A DNA stretch of 64,000 bases from Burkholderiaceae bacterium (GCA_023150375.1 JAKLLA010000001.1:310001-374000); one strand, 5' to 3'; shown: positions 1-7,970, counted from the stretch's first letter. The notes: generated by a model not told the origin, from the sequence alone. Numbers and translations are program-made.

Positions 1-296
1 TACCCTGGAGTATTGACATCCGGAATACCTGCTTCAGCGTACAGGCCGGCCAACTCCTGGAGTGTGGCCACGCGAAATCCAGAGAACCGAGAATCTGTAG
101 CGAGAAGGTTCGATACCTCCAGGAAGGACAGGCCGACCGTAGCGTTCGGAGTAAGCCAGAAAAGCCCTTGCTCGGTGTCTTGCGTCAGCGATGCCGGGCC
201 GAATATGGGGTGCGATGCCGATGAGAGTCCGGCATAAGTTACGGTAGTTGCCAGCGCCAGAACTGCGGCAACGATGGATCGAACGATTTTGTGCAT
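1..296 (-). CDS. Partial exported protein, PEP-CTERM-like N-terminal region
   Basis: An open frame begins at ATG 296-294 and runs off the left edge, giving 98 codons. An AAGGA ribosome site lies just upstream. The first 22 residues form a Sec signal peptide (MHKIVRSIVAAVLALATTVT, then YA before the likely cleavage). The following stretch has GLFWLTPNATVG, a spaced FSGFRVATLQEL and AEAGIP. From memory this is the pattern of betaproteobacterial PEP-CTERM-sorted surface proteins (a TGLxWL...GWRxAT...AGI arrangement). The C-terminus with any sorting tail is outside the window, so the assignment is tentative. The codons are clearly less GC-rich than those of the denitrification genes, which suggests a different origin. 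Confidence 0.55.
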   Translation of the reverse strand, partial: MHKIVRSIVAAVLALATTVTYAGLSSASHPIFGPASLTQDTEQGLFWLTPNATVGLSFLEVSNLLATDSRFSGFRVATLQELAGLYAEAGIPDVNTPG

Positions 297-782
297 GCGT
301 ATTCCTTGTTTGGGCTGGCTCATCGATTCACCGAAAATCGCATGGGACGTCGTTCCGGTGCATCGACGACATGCCAATCGAGGCAAGCCTGCCGCAGGCC
401 GAACCGCCATGACCTCGCCCCCATCCATCCCACCACCGCCACCTCTTCATCCCCTGACTCCCCTCCCCTGCACCTCCCGGCGCAGCGGAATTGCCACAAT
501 TTGCATTGCAGCTTAGCCACGCCCCCGGCGGCTGTCCATTCAGCCGGTCAAGGGCCGGGCGTGAACAACATCACGACCCGCGGGATCCTGAAGGGGGGGG
601 TGAGGAGGCGATCCGGGCCGACGCCGTGGTGGCGCAGCGGCGGGGGCGTGTGTGCCCGGGGGAGCCAGGCGCCGCGGGGCGGCTGGCTCGCCGGCGCAGC
701 CCGGGCAGGCTGTGCGGCGGTGGTGGTCGGGCGAGCGGGCCGGCGTGGGGCGGGGCTGCGCCGGCGCGTGCGCCCGCTCAGG
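297..782. other. Gap with no recognisable gene
   Basis: Several open frames cross this 486-base stretch on both strands, but they are rich in Arg, Pro and Gly in the way of random GC-rich sequence. None has a recognisable motif or ribosome site. The right part (about 600-780) is extremely G-rich on the plus strand. I see no RNA gene, repeat array or clear promoter. Confidence 0.4.
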
Positions 783-1259
783 TCACTTGAAATCCGGCTG
801 CATCATCGTGCGCGGCTTGCCCTTGTCGACCACCAGGGTGGTGAGCAGCCGGGCGGGCTTGTCGCTGGAGTTGACGAACTGGTGCACCGTGCCGCGCGGG
901 TTGGCGAAGGCGGTGCCGGCCGAGACCGGGCGGGCTTCCTTGCCCTGGGCGCGCAGCTCGATCTGGCCCTCCACCACCGTGCCGACGCAGTCGCCGGGGT
1001 GGTTGTGCGCGGGCGAGGAGCCGCCCGGGGCGATGAGCACCGAGATGACCACGATCTCCTTCTGGTCGTCGCCGGAGATCGGGTGGGTCAGGATGGGCTT
1101 GGAGTCGAAGCCCGGGCGCGTGACGCCTGCGGCGGGGACCGGGGTGCCGGAGGCCGTGGCGGCCGGGGGCGCGGTCTGGGCGCCCACGGGGGCGGCGCAG
1201 CCGGCAAGCAGCGCGGCTGCAGCGGCCAGGAGCGTCGGGGACTCGAGGGTGTGCGGCAA
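783..1259 (-). CDS. Cupin-domain protein with lipoprotein-like signal
   Basis: Small single-domain cupin, probably exported. The conserved part contains SSPAHNHPGDCVGTVVEG and, later, GTVHQFVNSSDKPARLL, the two cupin motifs with a metal-binding HxH and a late His. A hydrophobic stretch ending LLAGC looks like a lipobox. The open frame extends upstream to 1385, but that part overlaps the antitoxin-like ORF and reads as junk. I therefore place the start at a TTG at 1259, 8 bases past that ORF's stop, giving 158 residues. No convincing ribosome site supports it and the signal lacks a basic n-region, so the N-terminus is uncertain. Such cupins often bind or protect small ligands; the ligand cannot be read from the sequence. 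Confidence 0.65.
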   Translation of the reverse strand: MPHTLESPTLLAAAAALLAGCAAPVGAQTAPPAATASGTPVPAAGVTRPGFDSKPILTHPISGDDQKEIVVISVLIAPGGSSPAHNHPGDCVGTVVEGQIELRAQGKEARPVSAGTAFANPRGTVHQFVNSSDKPARLLTTLVVDKGKPRTMMQPDFK

Positions 1260-1266
1260 CAGGGGT

Positions 1267-1506
1267 TCAGCCCGGATGGGCAGAGCGGCCCTTGGGCCCT
1301 GTGGCAACCGCTGGCCGGTACCGCGCGGCGGCAGCGTCCAGCTGGGCCTGCAGTTGTGCGATGGCCTCGTCCACCGAAATGCCACCGCCCTCGATGCGCC
1401 AGCGCGCTATGGCCGCCTCGCCGCGGGCGACGAACTCGGCCTCGGACTCCAGCGGGGCGCCAGGGCTGGCGGGGAGGTCGGGGGGTGGATGGGGGGTGGT
1501 TGTCAT
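1267..1506 (-). CDS. Orphan antitoxin-like small protein
   Basis: A 79-residue frame starts at ATG 1506. Its core (EFVARGEAAIARW, then GISVDEAIAQLQAQLDAA) resembles the helical half of type II antitoxins of the RelB/ParD/StbD kind, which carry an FxARGxA...DE segment. The flanks are low complexity. There is no adjacent RelE/ParE toxin: the next gene downstream is a cupin and the next upstream is hicB. It may be a solitary antitoxin or a remnant of a broken module. The identification is a pattern match from memory and could be wrong. Confidence 0.4.
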   Translation of the reverse strand: MTTTPHPPPDLPASPGAPLESEAEFVARGEAAIARWRIEGGGISVDEAIAQLQAQLDAAAARYRPAVATGPKGRSAHPG

Positions 1507-1624
1507 GCGTGGGCTGGCGCTCATGCCGCGCGAGCAAATGGGGACGGGGCGGCTTTGGCCGCAGACACCGCGCCGTTGCGGGGCTGGCGCAACGGCGAAC
1601 AGGCGGGGCTCTGTGCCGGAGCTG

Positions 1625-1849
1625 CTATGCGGCTGCTTCGATGTATTCGACCCGGCTGGTCGGCTCCGGGATGGCAAGCCCGTCTTCTCGTAAGCCTTCG
1701 ATGTGAAATGCAATGGCTTCGCGAATCTCGGACTCGACCTCTTCCACCGTTGCACCCGTCGCGATGCAGCCTGGAAGGTCAGGAACGTAGGCCGAGTAGT
1801 TGCCTTCGGCCTTCTCGATGACGATGGCGTACTTCAATGAGAACCTCAC
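1625..1849 (-). CDS. hicB: HicB-family antitoxin
   Basis: This 74-residue protein has the HicB partial RNase H-like fold signature: YAIVIEKAEGNYSAYVPDLP followed by GCIATGATVEEVESEIREAI. It is the short HicB form without an obvious C-terminal DNA-binding domain. It would neutralise the HicA mRNA interferase encoded immediately upstream; the hicA stop and hicB start overlap as ATGA (1846-1849), typical of a hicAB operon. Codon use is less GC-rich than in the neighbouring nir genes, consistent with a mobile toxin-antitoxin module at the edge of the respiratory island. Confidence 0.92.
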   Translation of the reverse strand: MRFSLKYAIVIEKAEGNYSAYVPDLPGCIATGATVEEVESEIREAIAFHIEGLREDGLAIPEPTSRVEYIEAAA

Positions 1850-2037
1850 TTCAGGCCAGCTTGCTTGAGGATGCTGTTCTGGGTTCCGAGCGCAAGATCA
1901 TCGCTCGGATTGCCAGGCACTGTCACTCTGCCCGCCTTGGTCGGGTGCTTGAACTGGCGATGGCTGCCCTTCTGCGCGACCAGAAACCACCCGTCCTGCT
2001 GGATCAGACGGAGGACTTCGGCAACTTTCATCGGCAA
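1846..2037 (-). CDS. hicA: HicA-family mRNA interferase toxin
   Basis: This 63-residue HicA toxin has a double-stranded RNA-binding-like fold that cleaves mRNA during translation. Visible signatures are the N-terminal KVAEVLRLIQQDGW and the GSHRQFKHP motif with the catalytic His, followed by RVTVPGNP. The length matches the family (about 60 residues). It is the first gene of the pair and overlaps hicB by 4 bases. The 105 bases upstream, to the nirJ stop, should hold the autoregulated promoter, but I could not pick a clear operator. Confidence 0.93.
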   Translation of the reverse strand: MPMKVAEVLRLIQQDGWFLVAQKGSHRQFKHPTKAGRVTVPGNPSDDLALGTQNSILKQAGLK

Positions 2038-2142
2038 AGCATACCCCAGCGCCCATGCCTGGACCAGGGGCAGCCGTGCCTCGTGCCGACCGGCTCTGAC
2101 CGCTTGGGAAAGGTGGGCAGATGTATGTCGGTCGCGGCCCAG

Positions 2143-3396
2143 CTACCCCGCCACCACCGGCACCTTGACGGCCTTGCGGCCGGCCGAGAAGGGCGTCACC
2201 GCCACGCGCTCGGCCGCGGCGGCGGCGTGGGCATCCAGGCCGATCTCGGCGTCGTCCAGGTAGCAGCCCGGGTCTTCGGCCCAGGGGTCGCCGGTGACCT
2301 GCTGGGCGCGCACGCGGGTGTTGCCGCCGCAGATGGCGAAGTGGGCGCACTGGGCGCAGCGGCCACCGACGCGGCGGGGCTTCTGCTTGAGGCCGGCCAT
2401 CAGCGGGTCGGCGGTGTCGGCCCAGATGTCGCCGAAGGCGCGCTCGCGCACGCTGCCCAGGGGGTGGTGCCACCACATGGTGTCGGGGTGGACGATGCCG
2501 AGGTTGTCGATGTTGGCGACGTTCACGCCGCTGGCGTTGCCGCCCCAGGCCTGCAGGTGCTGGCGCAGAGGCTCCACCCAGCGCGGGAAGCGCTGCTGCA
2601 CCCACTGCAGCAGGTAGACGCCGTCCGCATCGTTGTTGCCGGTGACGTATTCGCGCGCGCTGCCGGCCTGGGCGTCGCGCCAGGCGGTGTCGAAGAGCCG
2701 GTCCATCGCCTGGCGGGTGGCGATGAAGTGGGCGTCGCGGCCGCGGTGGATGTTGCCGCGCCCGGCGTAGTTGAGGTGGGAGAAGTAGAACTTCTCGGCG
2801 CCCTCGTCGTGCATCAACTGCAGCAGCGCGGGCAGCTCGCCGGCGTTGAGGTCGGTCATGGTGTAGCGCAGGCCGACCTTGACGCCGCGCTGGTGCAGGT
2901 GGCGCACGGCGGCCAGGCTGCGGTCGAAGGCGCCCTCCAGCCGGCGGAAGCGGTCGTGCACGGCGCCGATGCCGTCCAGGCTGATGCCGACGTAGTCGAA
3001 GCGGGCGCGGGCGACGCGGTCGGCCATGGGCGCGTCGATCAGGGTGCCGTTGGTGGACAGGCCGACGTAGAAGCCCATCGCCCTGGCGCGCTCGGCGATG
3101 TCGAAGAGATCCGGGCGCAGCAGCGGCTCGCCGCCGGAGAGGATGAGCACCGGCACGCGGGCGGCCTTCAGGTCGTCCATGACGCCGAAGACCTCGGCGG
3201 TGCGCAGCTCGCCGGTGTATTCATGGTCGGCCGAGAGGGCGTAGCAGTGCTTGCAGGTGAGGTTGCAGCGGCGGATCAGGTTCCAGATCACGACTGGGCC
3301 GGGCAATGCGGCGCCACGCCGGGCCGGCAGGGCGGGGTAGCTGCCGCTGCGCTCGGCGGTGGCGAGGTCGCGCAGGTAGTGGGAAATGCGGAACAT
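2143..3396 (-). CDS. nirJ: NirJ, radical SAM protein of heme d1 synthesis
   Basis: NirJ acts in the late steps that convert 12,18-didecarboxysiroheme to heme d1, the cofactor of the cd1 nitrite reductase NirS. The 417-residue product has the radical SAM triad C44-x3-C48-x2-C51 (RRCNLTCKHCY), a GGEPLL SAM-binding segment near residue 95, and a C-terminal Cys cluster (RCAQCAHFAICGG, then a later GC) like the auxiliary cluster domain of NirJ. Length is normal. It is the last gene of the minus-strand nirC-F-DL-GH-J operon; 80 bases, including part of a dispersed repeat, separate it from nirGH. The substrate nitrite reductase is encoded 12 kb away in the same window. Confidence 0.93.
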   Translation of the reverse strand: MFRISHYLRDLATAERSGSYPALPARRGAALPGPVVIWNLIRRCNLTCKHCYALSADHEYTGELRTAEVFGVMDDLKAARVPVLILSGGEPLLRPDLFDIAERARAMGFYVGLSTNGTLIDAPMADRVARARFDYVGISLDGIGAVHDRFRRLEGAFDRSLAAVRHLHQRGVKVGLRYTMTDLNAGELPALLQLMHDEGAEKFYFSHLNYAGRGNIHRGRDAHFIATRQAMDRLFDTAWRDAQAGSAREYVTGNNDADGVYLLQWVQQRFPRWVEPLRQHLQAWGGNASGVNVANIDNLGIVHPDTMWWHHPLGSVRERAFGDIWADTADPLMAGLKQKPRRVGGRCAQCAHFAICGGNTRVRAQQVTGDPWAEDPGCYLDDAEIGLDAHAAAAAERVAVTPFSAGRKAVKVPVVAG

Positions 3397-3452
3397 GGTG
3401 TCCTTTGGGTGCCAGCGGCAACCGCAGATCCGGCTTTGCCGGGCTGCTGGTT

Positions 3453-3496
3453 GCGCCCCCTGGAGGGGGAGCGACGTCAGTCGCTACGGGGGTGGG
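3453..3496 (+). repeat. Dispersed palindromic repeat, copy A
   Basis: GCGCCCCCTGGAGGGGG is followed by a short stem GCGAC/GTCGC with loop GTCA, then TACGGGGGTGGG. It aligns, in inverted orientation, with 10537-10578 (copy B). The inner stem changes on both sides together (GCGAC/GTCGC here, GCGGC/GCCGC there), so structure appears conserved. The repeat supplies the last five codons and stop of nirGH. It looks like a REP-type intergenic element; similar CCCCCT-GAGGGGG elements are common in Burkholderiales as far as I recall. Confidence 0.75.
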
Positions 3497-4535
3497 CCAA
3501 TCTGAGGCCGGTCTTCTTCAGGATGTGGGTGGAATACAGGATGTCCTGCCCGTGGCAGGCGTCGCCCAGCAGGTCGCGCAGCTGGCGGGCTTCGGCCTCG
3601 ACCTCGGCGCGGTTGCGGCCGTGCAGCATCGCGAAGAGGTTGTAGGGCCAGTTGGGCAGGTGGCGCGGGCGGCGGTAGCAGTGGCTCACGCCGGGCAGGG
3701 CGGCCACGCGCTCGCCCAGGGCGTCGACCTGGGCGTCGTCGACGTCCCAGACCGTCATGCCGTTGGCGACGAAGCCCAGCCGGTAGTGGTTGGGCACGGC
3801 GCCGATGCGGCGGATCAGCCCCTGCGCCAGCATGCCGGCCAGGCGCTCGCGCACCTGCTCGGCGGGCACGCCCAGCAGCGCACCGACGGCCTCGTAGGGG
3901 CGCGGCACCAGCGGCAGGCCGCCCTGGGTGACGGCGATCAGCGCGCGGTCGAACGCGCTCAGGCCGGTGCCGGCGGGAACAGCGGCGGGGGCCGGTCGCG
4001 CGGCCGCGGCGGGGGGCGTCGGCGGGGGGGAGGGCAGATCGGTCGGCGCGTCGGGCGGACCCAGCGGCAGGCGCAGCTCGACGAAGAACTCGCGCTCCTT
4101 CGGGAAGGCCAGCACCTCGAGGCCGGTTTCGGCGCGGATCGCGTCGAGCACCGCCCCGGCCTGCGCCACCGTCTCGGCGGCGACGACGAACCACATGTTC
4201 AGCGCATGGTCGCGGCGGTAGTTGTGCGCCACCTCGGGGTGGGCGTTGACCTGCGCCACCACCTCGGCCCAGCGGTCTTCGGGCACGGCGATGGCGGCGA
4301 GCACGAAGCGCCCGCCGGCGCGCTCGATCTGGAACAGCGGGCCGAAGCGGGTCAGCACCCCGCGCGAGAGCAGCTGCTGCAGGCGGCCGATGAGCGCCTC
4401 CTCGCGCAGTCCCAGCTCGGCGCCGACCTGGGCGAAGGGGCGGTCGGACAGGGGCAGGTCGCCGTGCAGGCGCGCCAGGATGCGTCGGTCGACGCCATCC
4501 AGGTCGGCCGCCGCGCGGGCTTCAGGCGGGAACAT
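3477..4535 (-). CDS. nirGH: NirG-NirH fusion, siroheme decarboxylase
   Basis: This protein contains two Lrp/AsnC-like siroheme decarboxylase units in one 352-residue chain. The first half (about 15-165: DLDGVDRRILARLHGDLPLS ... AHNYRRDHALNMWFVVAA) is NirG/NirD-like. The second (about 190-350: LPLVPRPYEAVGALLGV ... CYRRPRHLPNWPYNLFAMLH and a terminal ILKKTGLRL) is NirH-like. Such proteins decarboxylate siroheme to 12,18-didecarboxysiroheme; the His and Arg of HNYRRDH and CYRRP are likely functional. I chose ATG 4535 over the earlier frame start because a GGAGG site sits 6-7 bases before it. It overlaps nirDL by 14 bases. A Pro/Ala-rich linker (about 165-190) joins the halves. The last five residues come from a dispersed repeat. 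Which paralogue each half corresponds to is judged from memory. Confidence 0.88.
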   Translation of the reverse strand: MFPPEARAAADLDGVDRRILARLHGDLPLSDRPFAQVGAELGLREEALIGRLQQLLSRGVLTRFGPLFQIERAGGRFVLAAIAVPEDRWAEVVAQVNAHPEVAHNYRRDHALNMWFVVAAETVAQAGAVLDAIRAETGLEVLAFPKEREFFVELRLPLGPPDAPTDLPSPPPTPPAAAARPAPAAVPAGTGLSAFDRALIAVTQGGLPLVPRPYEAVGALLGVPAEQVRERLAGMLAQGLIRRIGAVPNHYRLGFVANGMTVWDVDDAQVDALGERVAALPGVSHCYRRPRHLPNWPYNLFAMLHGRNRAEVEAEARQLRDLLGDACHGQDILYSTHILKKTGLRLAHPRSD

Positions 4536-5661
4536 GGCAATCCTCCCCCGCGCCGATCCCGGCCGGGACGGCCTCGCGGAAACGCCGGGCGCCGGTCTGC
4601 TTGAAGCGCCGGCAGGAAAACAGCACGGCACGGTCGAAGCGCGCCAGGCCGCAGGGGCCGATGGCTTCGCCCAGCACGCGCAGCACGGCCTCGCGGCTGC
4701 GCCCGTGCACCATGCAGTACAGGTTGTAGGGCCAGCCGGGCGCGCGCTCGCGCCGGTAGGCCAGCGTCACGCCGGGCACGCCGGCCAGGGCGGCGCCGCA
4801 GGCGTCCACCTGGTCGTCGGGCACGTCGAACACGGTCATGGCGTTGGCGCTCCAGCCCAGTTCGTGGTGCCGCACCACGCAGCCGAAGCGGCTGAGCGTG
4901 CCGGCCTGCAGCCAGCCGTCCAGGGTGGCGAGCAGCGCCTCGGGCCGGCGCCCCAGCGCCTGCGCCCAGTGATCGAAGGGGCGGCGCAGCAGCGGCAGGC
5001 CGGCCTCGGCCAGCGCGGCCAGCGGGCGGTCGCGCTCGGCCACCGCGGGCACGGCGGCGCGCCGCAGGGCGCGGGGGGCGGCCGGTGCAGCGGCCGCAGC
5101 GGCCGCAGGGGCTGCAGCGCCAGCAGCGCAAGCAGGGGCGGCAGGCGCCGACGCCCCGGCATCGCCGTGCAGGTCGAAGCCCAGGTCGATGCGGTAGGGC
5201 CGCAGCATGCGCAGGCGCAGGGCAGGCAGGCCGGTGGCGGCCTCGAGGGCGTCCATGGCGGCGTCCACCGCGGCGCGGTCACGCCCGGTCATGACGAACC
5301 AGAGGTTGTAGCGGTGCTCGCGCTGGTAGTTGTGGTTGACGCCGGGGTGCGCCGAGACCCGCGCGGCCACCGCCTCGAGGCGCTCCGGCGGCACGGCCAT
5401 GGCCGCGAGCAGCGCCGCGCCGCCGGCCCCGGCGGCAAAGACGGCGCCGATGCGGCTGAGCCGGCCGTCGGCCAGGGCCTCGCCGTAGCCCTGCAGCACC
5501 GCCTCGGGCGGCAGGTCCAGCGCGGCGGCGATGGCGTCGAAGGGCTCGCGGCACAGCGGAAAGCCGTGCTGCCAGCGGTTCAGCAGCGCGGGCGGTGCGG
5601 CCACGGCCAGCGCCGCGGCGGGCCGGGGGGCGGGGCCGGGGCACAGCAGCGGGGTGGGCAT
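4522..5661 (-). CDS. nirDL: NirD-NirL fusion, siroheme decarboxylase
   Basis: The second double siroheme decarboxylase, 379 residues from ATG 5661. The N-terminal half carries NHNYQREHRYNLWFVMTG, the NirD hallmark. The C-terminal half carries TLAYRRERAPGWPYNLYCMV and RRFKQTGARRF, the NirL hallmark. A long Ala-rich linker (roughly residues 168-195) joins them. NirDL fusions are known from other denitrifiers, where the protein alone can decarboxylate siroheme at C12 and C18. The open frame extends upstream into nirF, but that part is out-of-frame shadow. The chosen start leaves a 14-base gap after the nirF stop. A partner fusion, nirGH, follows. Confidence 0.9.
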   Translation of the reverse strand: MPTPLLCPGPAPRPAAALAVAAPPALLNRWQHGFPLCREPFDAIAAALDLPPEAVLQGYGEALADGRLSRIGAVFAAGAGGAALLAAMAVPPERLEAVAARVSAHPGVNHNYQREHRYNLWFVMTGRDRAAVDAAMDALEAATGLPALRLRMLRPYRIDLGFDLHGDAGASAPAAPACAAGAAAPAAAAAAAPAAPRALRRAAVPAVAERDRPLAALAEAGLPLLRRPFDHWAQALGRRPEALLATLDGWLQAGTLSRFGCVVRHHELGWSANAMTVFDVPDDQVDACGAALAGVPGVTLAYRRERAPGWPYNLYCMVHGRSREAVLRVLGEAIGPCGLARFDRAVLFSCRRFKQTGARRFREAVPAGIGAGEDCHVPA

Positions 5662-5675
5662 GCCGCGCGCCCCGC

Positions 5676-6911
5676 TCAGAAGCCCACCCGCGCGGCGCGC
5701 GCGGTGAAGAAGATGCCGCTGGGCGCCTGCAGCGCCAGCTGCGCCACCGGCTCGAGGCGCTGGGTGTCGTAGACCGCCACGCGGTGGTCGTCGCGGCAGC
5801 TGATCCACACCGCCTCGCCGCGCGGCGTGAACTCCATGTGCAGCACCGCGCGGCCGGGCTCGAGGCTGCGGACGACGCGGCGCTCGAGGGTGTCGATGAC
5901 CTGGACGCGGTGGTAGTCGGGCACCGCGAAGTTGACCCAGACCTGGCGGCCGTCGGGGCGGGCCATGACGAACACCGGCTGGCCGGCCACCGGGATGCGG
6001 GCCACCTCCTGCCAGGTGGTGGTGTCGACCACCAGCACCTCGTGGCGGCCGATGGCGGGCAGGTAAGCGTGCCGGCCGGCCACCGCCCAGCCGCGCAGGT
6101 GCGGCATCTTGAACACCGGCAGGGGCTGCTCGCCGCGGCCGTAGCCGGCCAGGATGCGGCGCACCTGCGGCTGCGGGGCCCAGAGGTCGAGCATCGCCAG
6201 GCCGTCCTCGCCGAACAGGCCGGCGATGTAGTGCCGCCCGTCCGGGGTGACCAGGGCGTCGTAGGGCTGGCGGCCGATGCCGGCGTGCTTCGTCACGCGG
6301 GGGTTCGCCGGGTCGCTGCAGTCGGCCAGCCAGATCGCATCGGCATCGAAGAGGCTGTAGGCGAAGCGCCGCCCGGGCAGGTCGACCAGGCCGACCACGC
6401 GCGAGCGCCGCCCGGGCGCGAACTCGGCCGGCAGGTCGCAGCGCAGCGCCAGGGTGTCGGCATCGAACACCTTGACGCCGCCGGGGGTGTAGTTCTGCGC
6501 CGCCACCAGCGTGCCGTCGGCGCTGATGGCCCCGCCGATGGAGTTGCCGGCCTGCATGATGCGGCCGGTGATGCGCCGGGTCAGCAGGTCCACCCGGGTC
6601 AGGCCGCCGTCGCGGCCGAACACGTAGGCAAAGCGCTGGTCGCGCGAGAACACCACCGAGGCGTGCGAGAGGTCGCCCAGCCCCGTCACCCGGCCGATCA
6701 CGGCGCGCGCGCTGGTGTCGACGATGCCCAGCGAGCCGCTGGCCCGCTCGATCACCACGCCCAGGTCGCCGCTGCCGCGCAGCCCCGTGGCGGCGTCGTC
6801 GGCCGCTGCGGCGGACGGCGCCGGGGACGGTTGCGGGGACAGTTGGGAGTTCAGGGCGCAGCCGCCCAGCGGCAGCGCCAGGCTGCCGAGCATCCAGTGG
6901 CGCCGTCTCAT
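5676..6911 (-). CDS. nirF: NirF, heme d1 synthesis protein
   Basis: Periplasmic eight-bladed beta-propeller protein needed for heme d1 synthesis, related to the d1 domain of NirS. The 411-residue product starts at ATG 6911, which overlaps the nirC stop as ATGA. The signal MRRRHWMLGSLALPLGGC ends in a lipobox Cys, so it is probably a lipoprotein. Propeller repeats are visible as GSGDLGVVIERASGSLGIVD, AYVFGRDGGLTRVDL, GGVKVFDADTLAL, LAMLDLWAPQPQVRR, HEVLVVDTTTWQEVARIPV and AVYDTQRLEPVAQL. NirF is reported to bind d1 and act before NirJ or as a dehydrogenase; the exact step is unsettled. Length is normal for the family. Confidence 0.92.
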   Translation of the reverse strand: MRRRHWMLGSLALPLGGCALNSQLSPQPSPAPSAAAADDAATGLRGSGDLGVVIERASGSLGIVDTSARAVIGRVTGLGDLSHASVVFSRDQRFAYVFGRDGGLTRVDLLTRRITGRIMQAGNSIGGAISADGTLVAAQNYTPGGVKVFDADTLALRCDLPAEFAPGRRSRVVGLVDLPGRRFAYSLFDADAIWLADCSDPANPRVTKHAGIGRQPYDALVTPDGRHYIAGLFGEDGLAMLDLWAPQPQVRRILAGYGRGEQPLPVFKMPHLRGWAVAGRHAYLPAIGRHEVLVVDTTTWQEVARIPVAGQPVFVMARPDGRQVWVNFAVPDYHRVQVIDTLERRVVRSLEPGRAVLHMEFTPRGEAVWISCRDDHRVAVYDTQRLEPVAQLALQAPSGIFFTARAARVGF

Positions 6912-7342
6912 CGCATCTTCTCCTGCGGGAAGCCCGCCATCAGCCGCTCGGCGATCCACTGCGCCTCGGGCTCGCTGAGCATGGACTGCCAGCCCGGCAT
7001 GGGCGTGCCGGGGCGGCCGCGGTAGATCGTCGCCACCAGCCCCTCGAGGGGCTTGTCGGCCAGGGCCTCGCGGGTCAGCGCCGGGCCCAGCCCGCCGGTG
7101 AGCTGCATGCCGTGGCAGGAGCCGCAGTCCTGCCGCACCATGCGCACCAGGGCGTCGCTGCGGGCCGCATCCGGGGTCGGCCCCGGGGTCGGACCCGGGC
7201 TCAGGCCCGGGCCGTTCGCGGCGGCCGGCAGTGCCGCCGTCAGGGCCAGCGCAGCCAGCGCCAGGGCCACGGTCGGGGCCCGGTCGGGGCGTCGCGCCGG
7301 GCAGGGGCGCGGCGCGGGCGGGCGGTCATCGGTCTGTCGCAT
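6908..7342 (-). CDS. nirC: NirC-type monoheme cytochrome c
   Basis: Small c-type cytochrome, first gene of the heme d1 operon. From ATG 7342 it has 144 residues with a Pro/Arg-rich N-terminus, a hydrophobic export segment (VALALAALALTAALPAAANG), then one heme motif CGSCH in VRMVRQDCGSCHGMQLTGG and a distal Met in TPMPGWQ. NirC of Pseudomonas donates electrons to NirS and has been linked to d1 maturation. No good ribosome site is visible at 7342, and an upstream frame to 7405 exists, so the start is uncertain. A TTGAACTGGTTCAA box lies about 100 bases upstream. Confidence 0.82.
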   Translation of the reverse strand: MRQTDDRPPAPRPCPARRPDRAPTVALALAALALTAALPAAANGPGLSPGPTPGPTPDAARSDALVRMVRQDCGSCHGMQLTGGLGPALTREALADKPLEGLVATIYRGRPGTPMPGWQSMLSEPEAQWIAERLMAGFPQEKMR

Positions 7343-7440
7343 GGGGGTGGGGGGCTGTGGCCTGCCGCGTCTGGGGCGGCTGTCACCGGCCGGGGACGAT
7401 TCCATGCCGGTGATGATTGGCCGGCGCCCCCGGACTGGCG

Positions 7441-7454
7441 TTGAACTGGTTCAA
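7441..7454 (-). promoter_or_regulatory. FNR/DNR-type box before nirC
   Basis: TTGAACTGGTTCAA, a perfect palindrome apart from the central two bases. Its centre lies about 105 bases before the nirC ATG, so a class II start (centre at -41.5) would leave a leader of about 64 bases. The same motif recurs at six other respiratory promoters in the window. Confidence 0.75.
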
Positions 7455-7544
7455 GAAAGGCCACGGGCTGCAGCGCCCGGGCGCCGCAGTGCCGGTTTGA
7501 TCAAGCGCAACCGCGCCGCAGCTGCGGGCGGGACCGGCAAAAAC

Positions 7545-7558
7545 ATGAACCGGTTCAA
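7545..7558 (+). promoter_or_regulatory. FNR/DNR-type box before napD
   Basis: ATGAACCGGTTCAA, one mismatch from the TTGAAC-NN-GTTCAA palindrome. It lies 156 bases before the napD ATG. A weaker half-site, TTGATCAAGCGCAA, lies between this and the nirC box (7497-7510), so the nirC-napD divergent region may be shared and graded. Confidence 0.65.
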
Positions 7559-7714
7559 GGATTCGGGCTGGGGCGAACCCTAGGCTGCGCGCATGCCACG
7601 CCGGAGCGGCCGGGTTTGCACCCGGGGCTGCCCGGACGTTCTTCCCGGCGGGTGCCGGCGACCCGCCGCCAGTGCGCCGCCCCTGTGCGGCCACGAACCT
7701 GCGACGAACCCGCG

Positions 7715-7969
7715 ATGAACATCTCCAGCCTCGTGGTCGATGCCCGCCCCGACTTCCTCGCGCCGCTGTGCGAGGCCCTGCAGGCGCTGCCCGGTGTCGA
7801 CCTGCACGCCGCCACCCCCGAGGGCAAGCTGATCGTCACCCTCGAGACCGATTCCAACGACGCCACCACCGACACCTTCGAGCGCCTGGGCGCCCTGGAA
7901 GGCGTGATGTCGGTGGCGATGGTCTACCACCAGTTCGAACCCGACCAGGACCCGATCCAGGAGCACTGA
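7715..7969 (+). CDS. napD: NapD, NapA maturation chaperone
   Basis: NapD is the cytoplasmic chaperone that binds the twin-arginine signal of NapA and prevents premature export. The 84-residue product begins [14 protein letters not shown] and has the small ferredoxin-like fold signature ([11 protein letters not shown], then [20 protein letters not shown]). I start it at ATG 7715; the longer upstream frame is Arg/Pro-rich shadow. No strong ribosome site is visible. It is one base from napA, consistent with translational coupling, and it heads the plus-strand napDAGHB operon. Confidence 0.93.
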   Translation: MNISSLVVDARPDFLAPLCEALQALPGVDLHAATPEGKLIVTLETDSNDATTDTFERLGALEGVMSVAMVYHQFEPDQDPIQEH

Positions 7970-7970
7970 G

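Noticed and set aside
320-520. 66-residue minus-strand frame in the left gap
   Set aside because: No ribosome site, no family resemblance, and Cys/Arg-rich composition expected of chance frames.
1850-1960. CTTGAACTGG near 1950 and similar TTGAAC strings at 16290, 28042 and 52975
   Set aside because: They lie inside coding sequence and lack the second half-site GTTCAA.
7497-7510. TTGATCAAGCGCAA as a further FNR/NnrR box
   Set aside because: Only half of it matches FNR (TTGAT) and half NnrR (CGCAA). It is mentioned with the napD box but is too weak to list alone.
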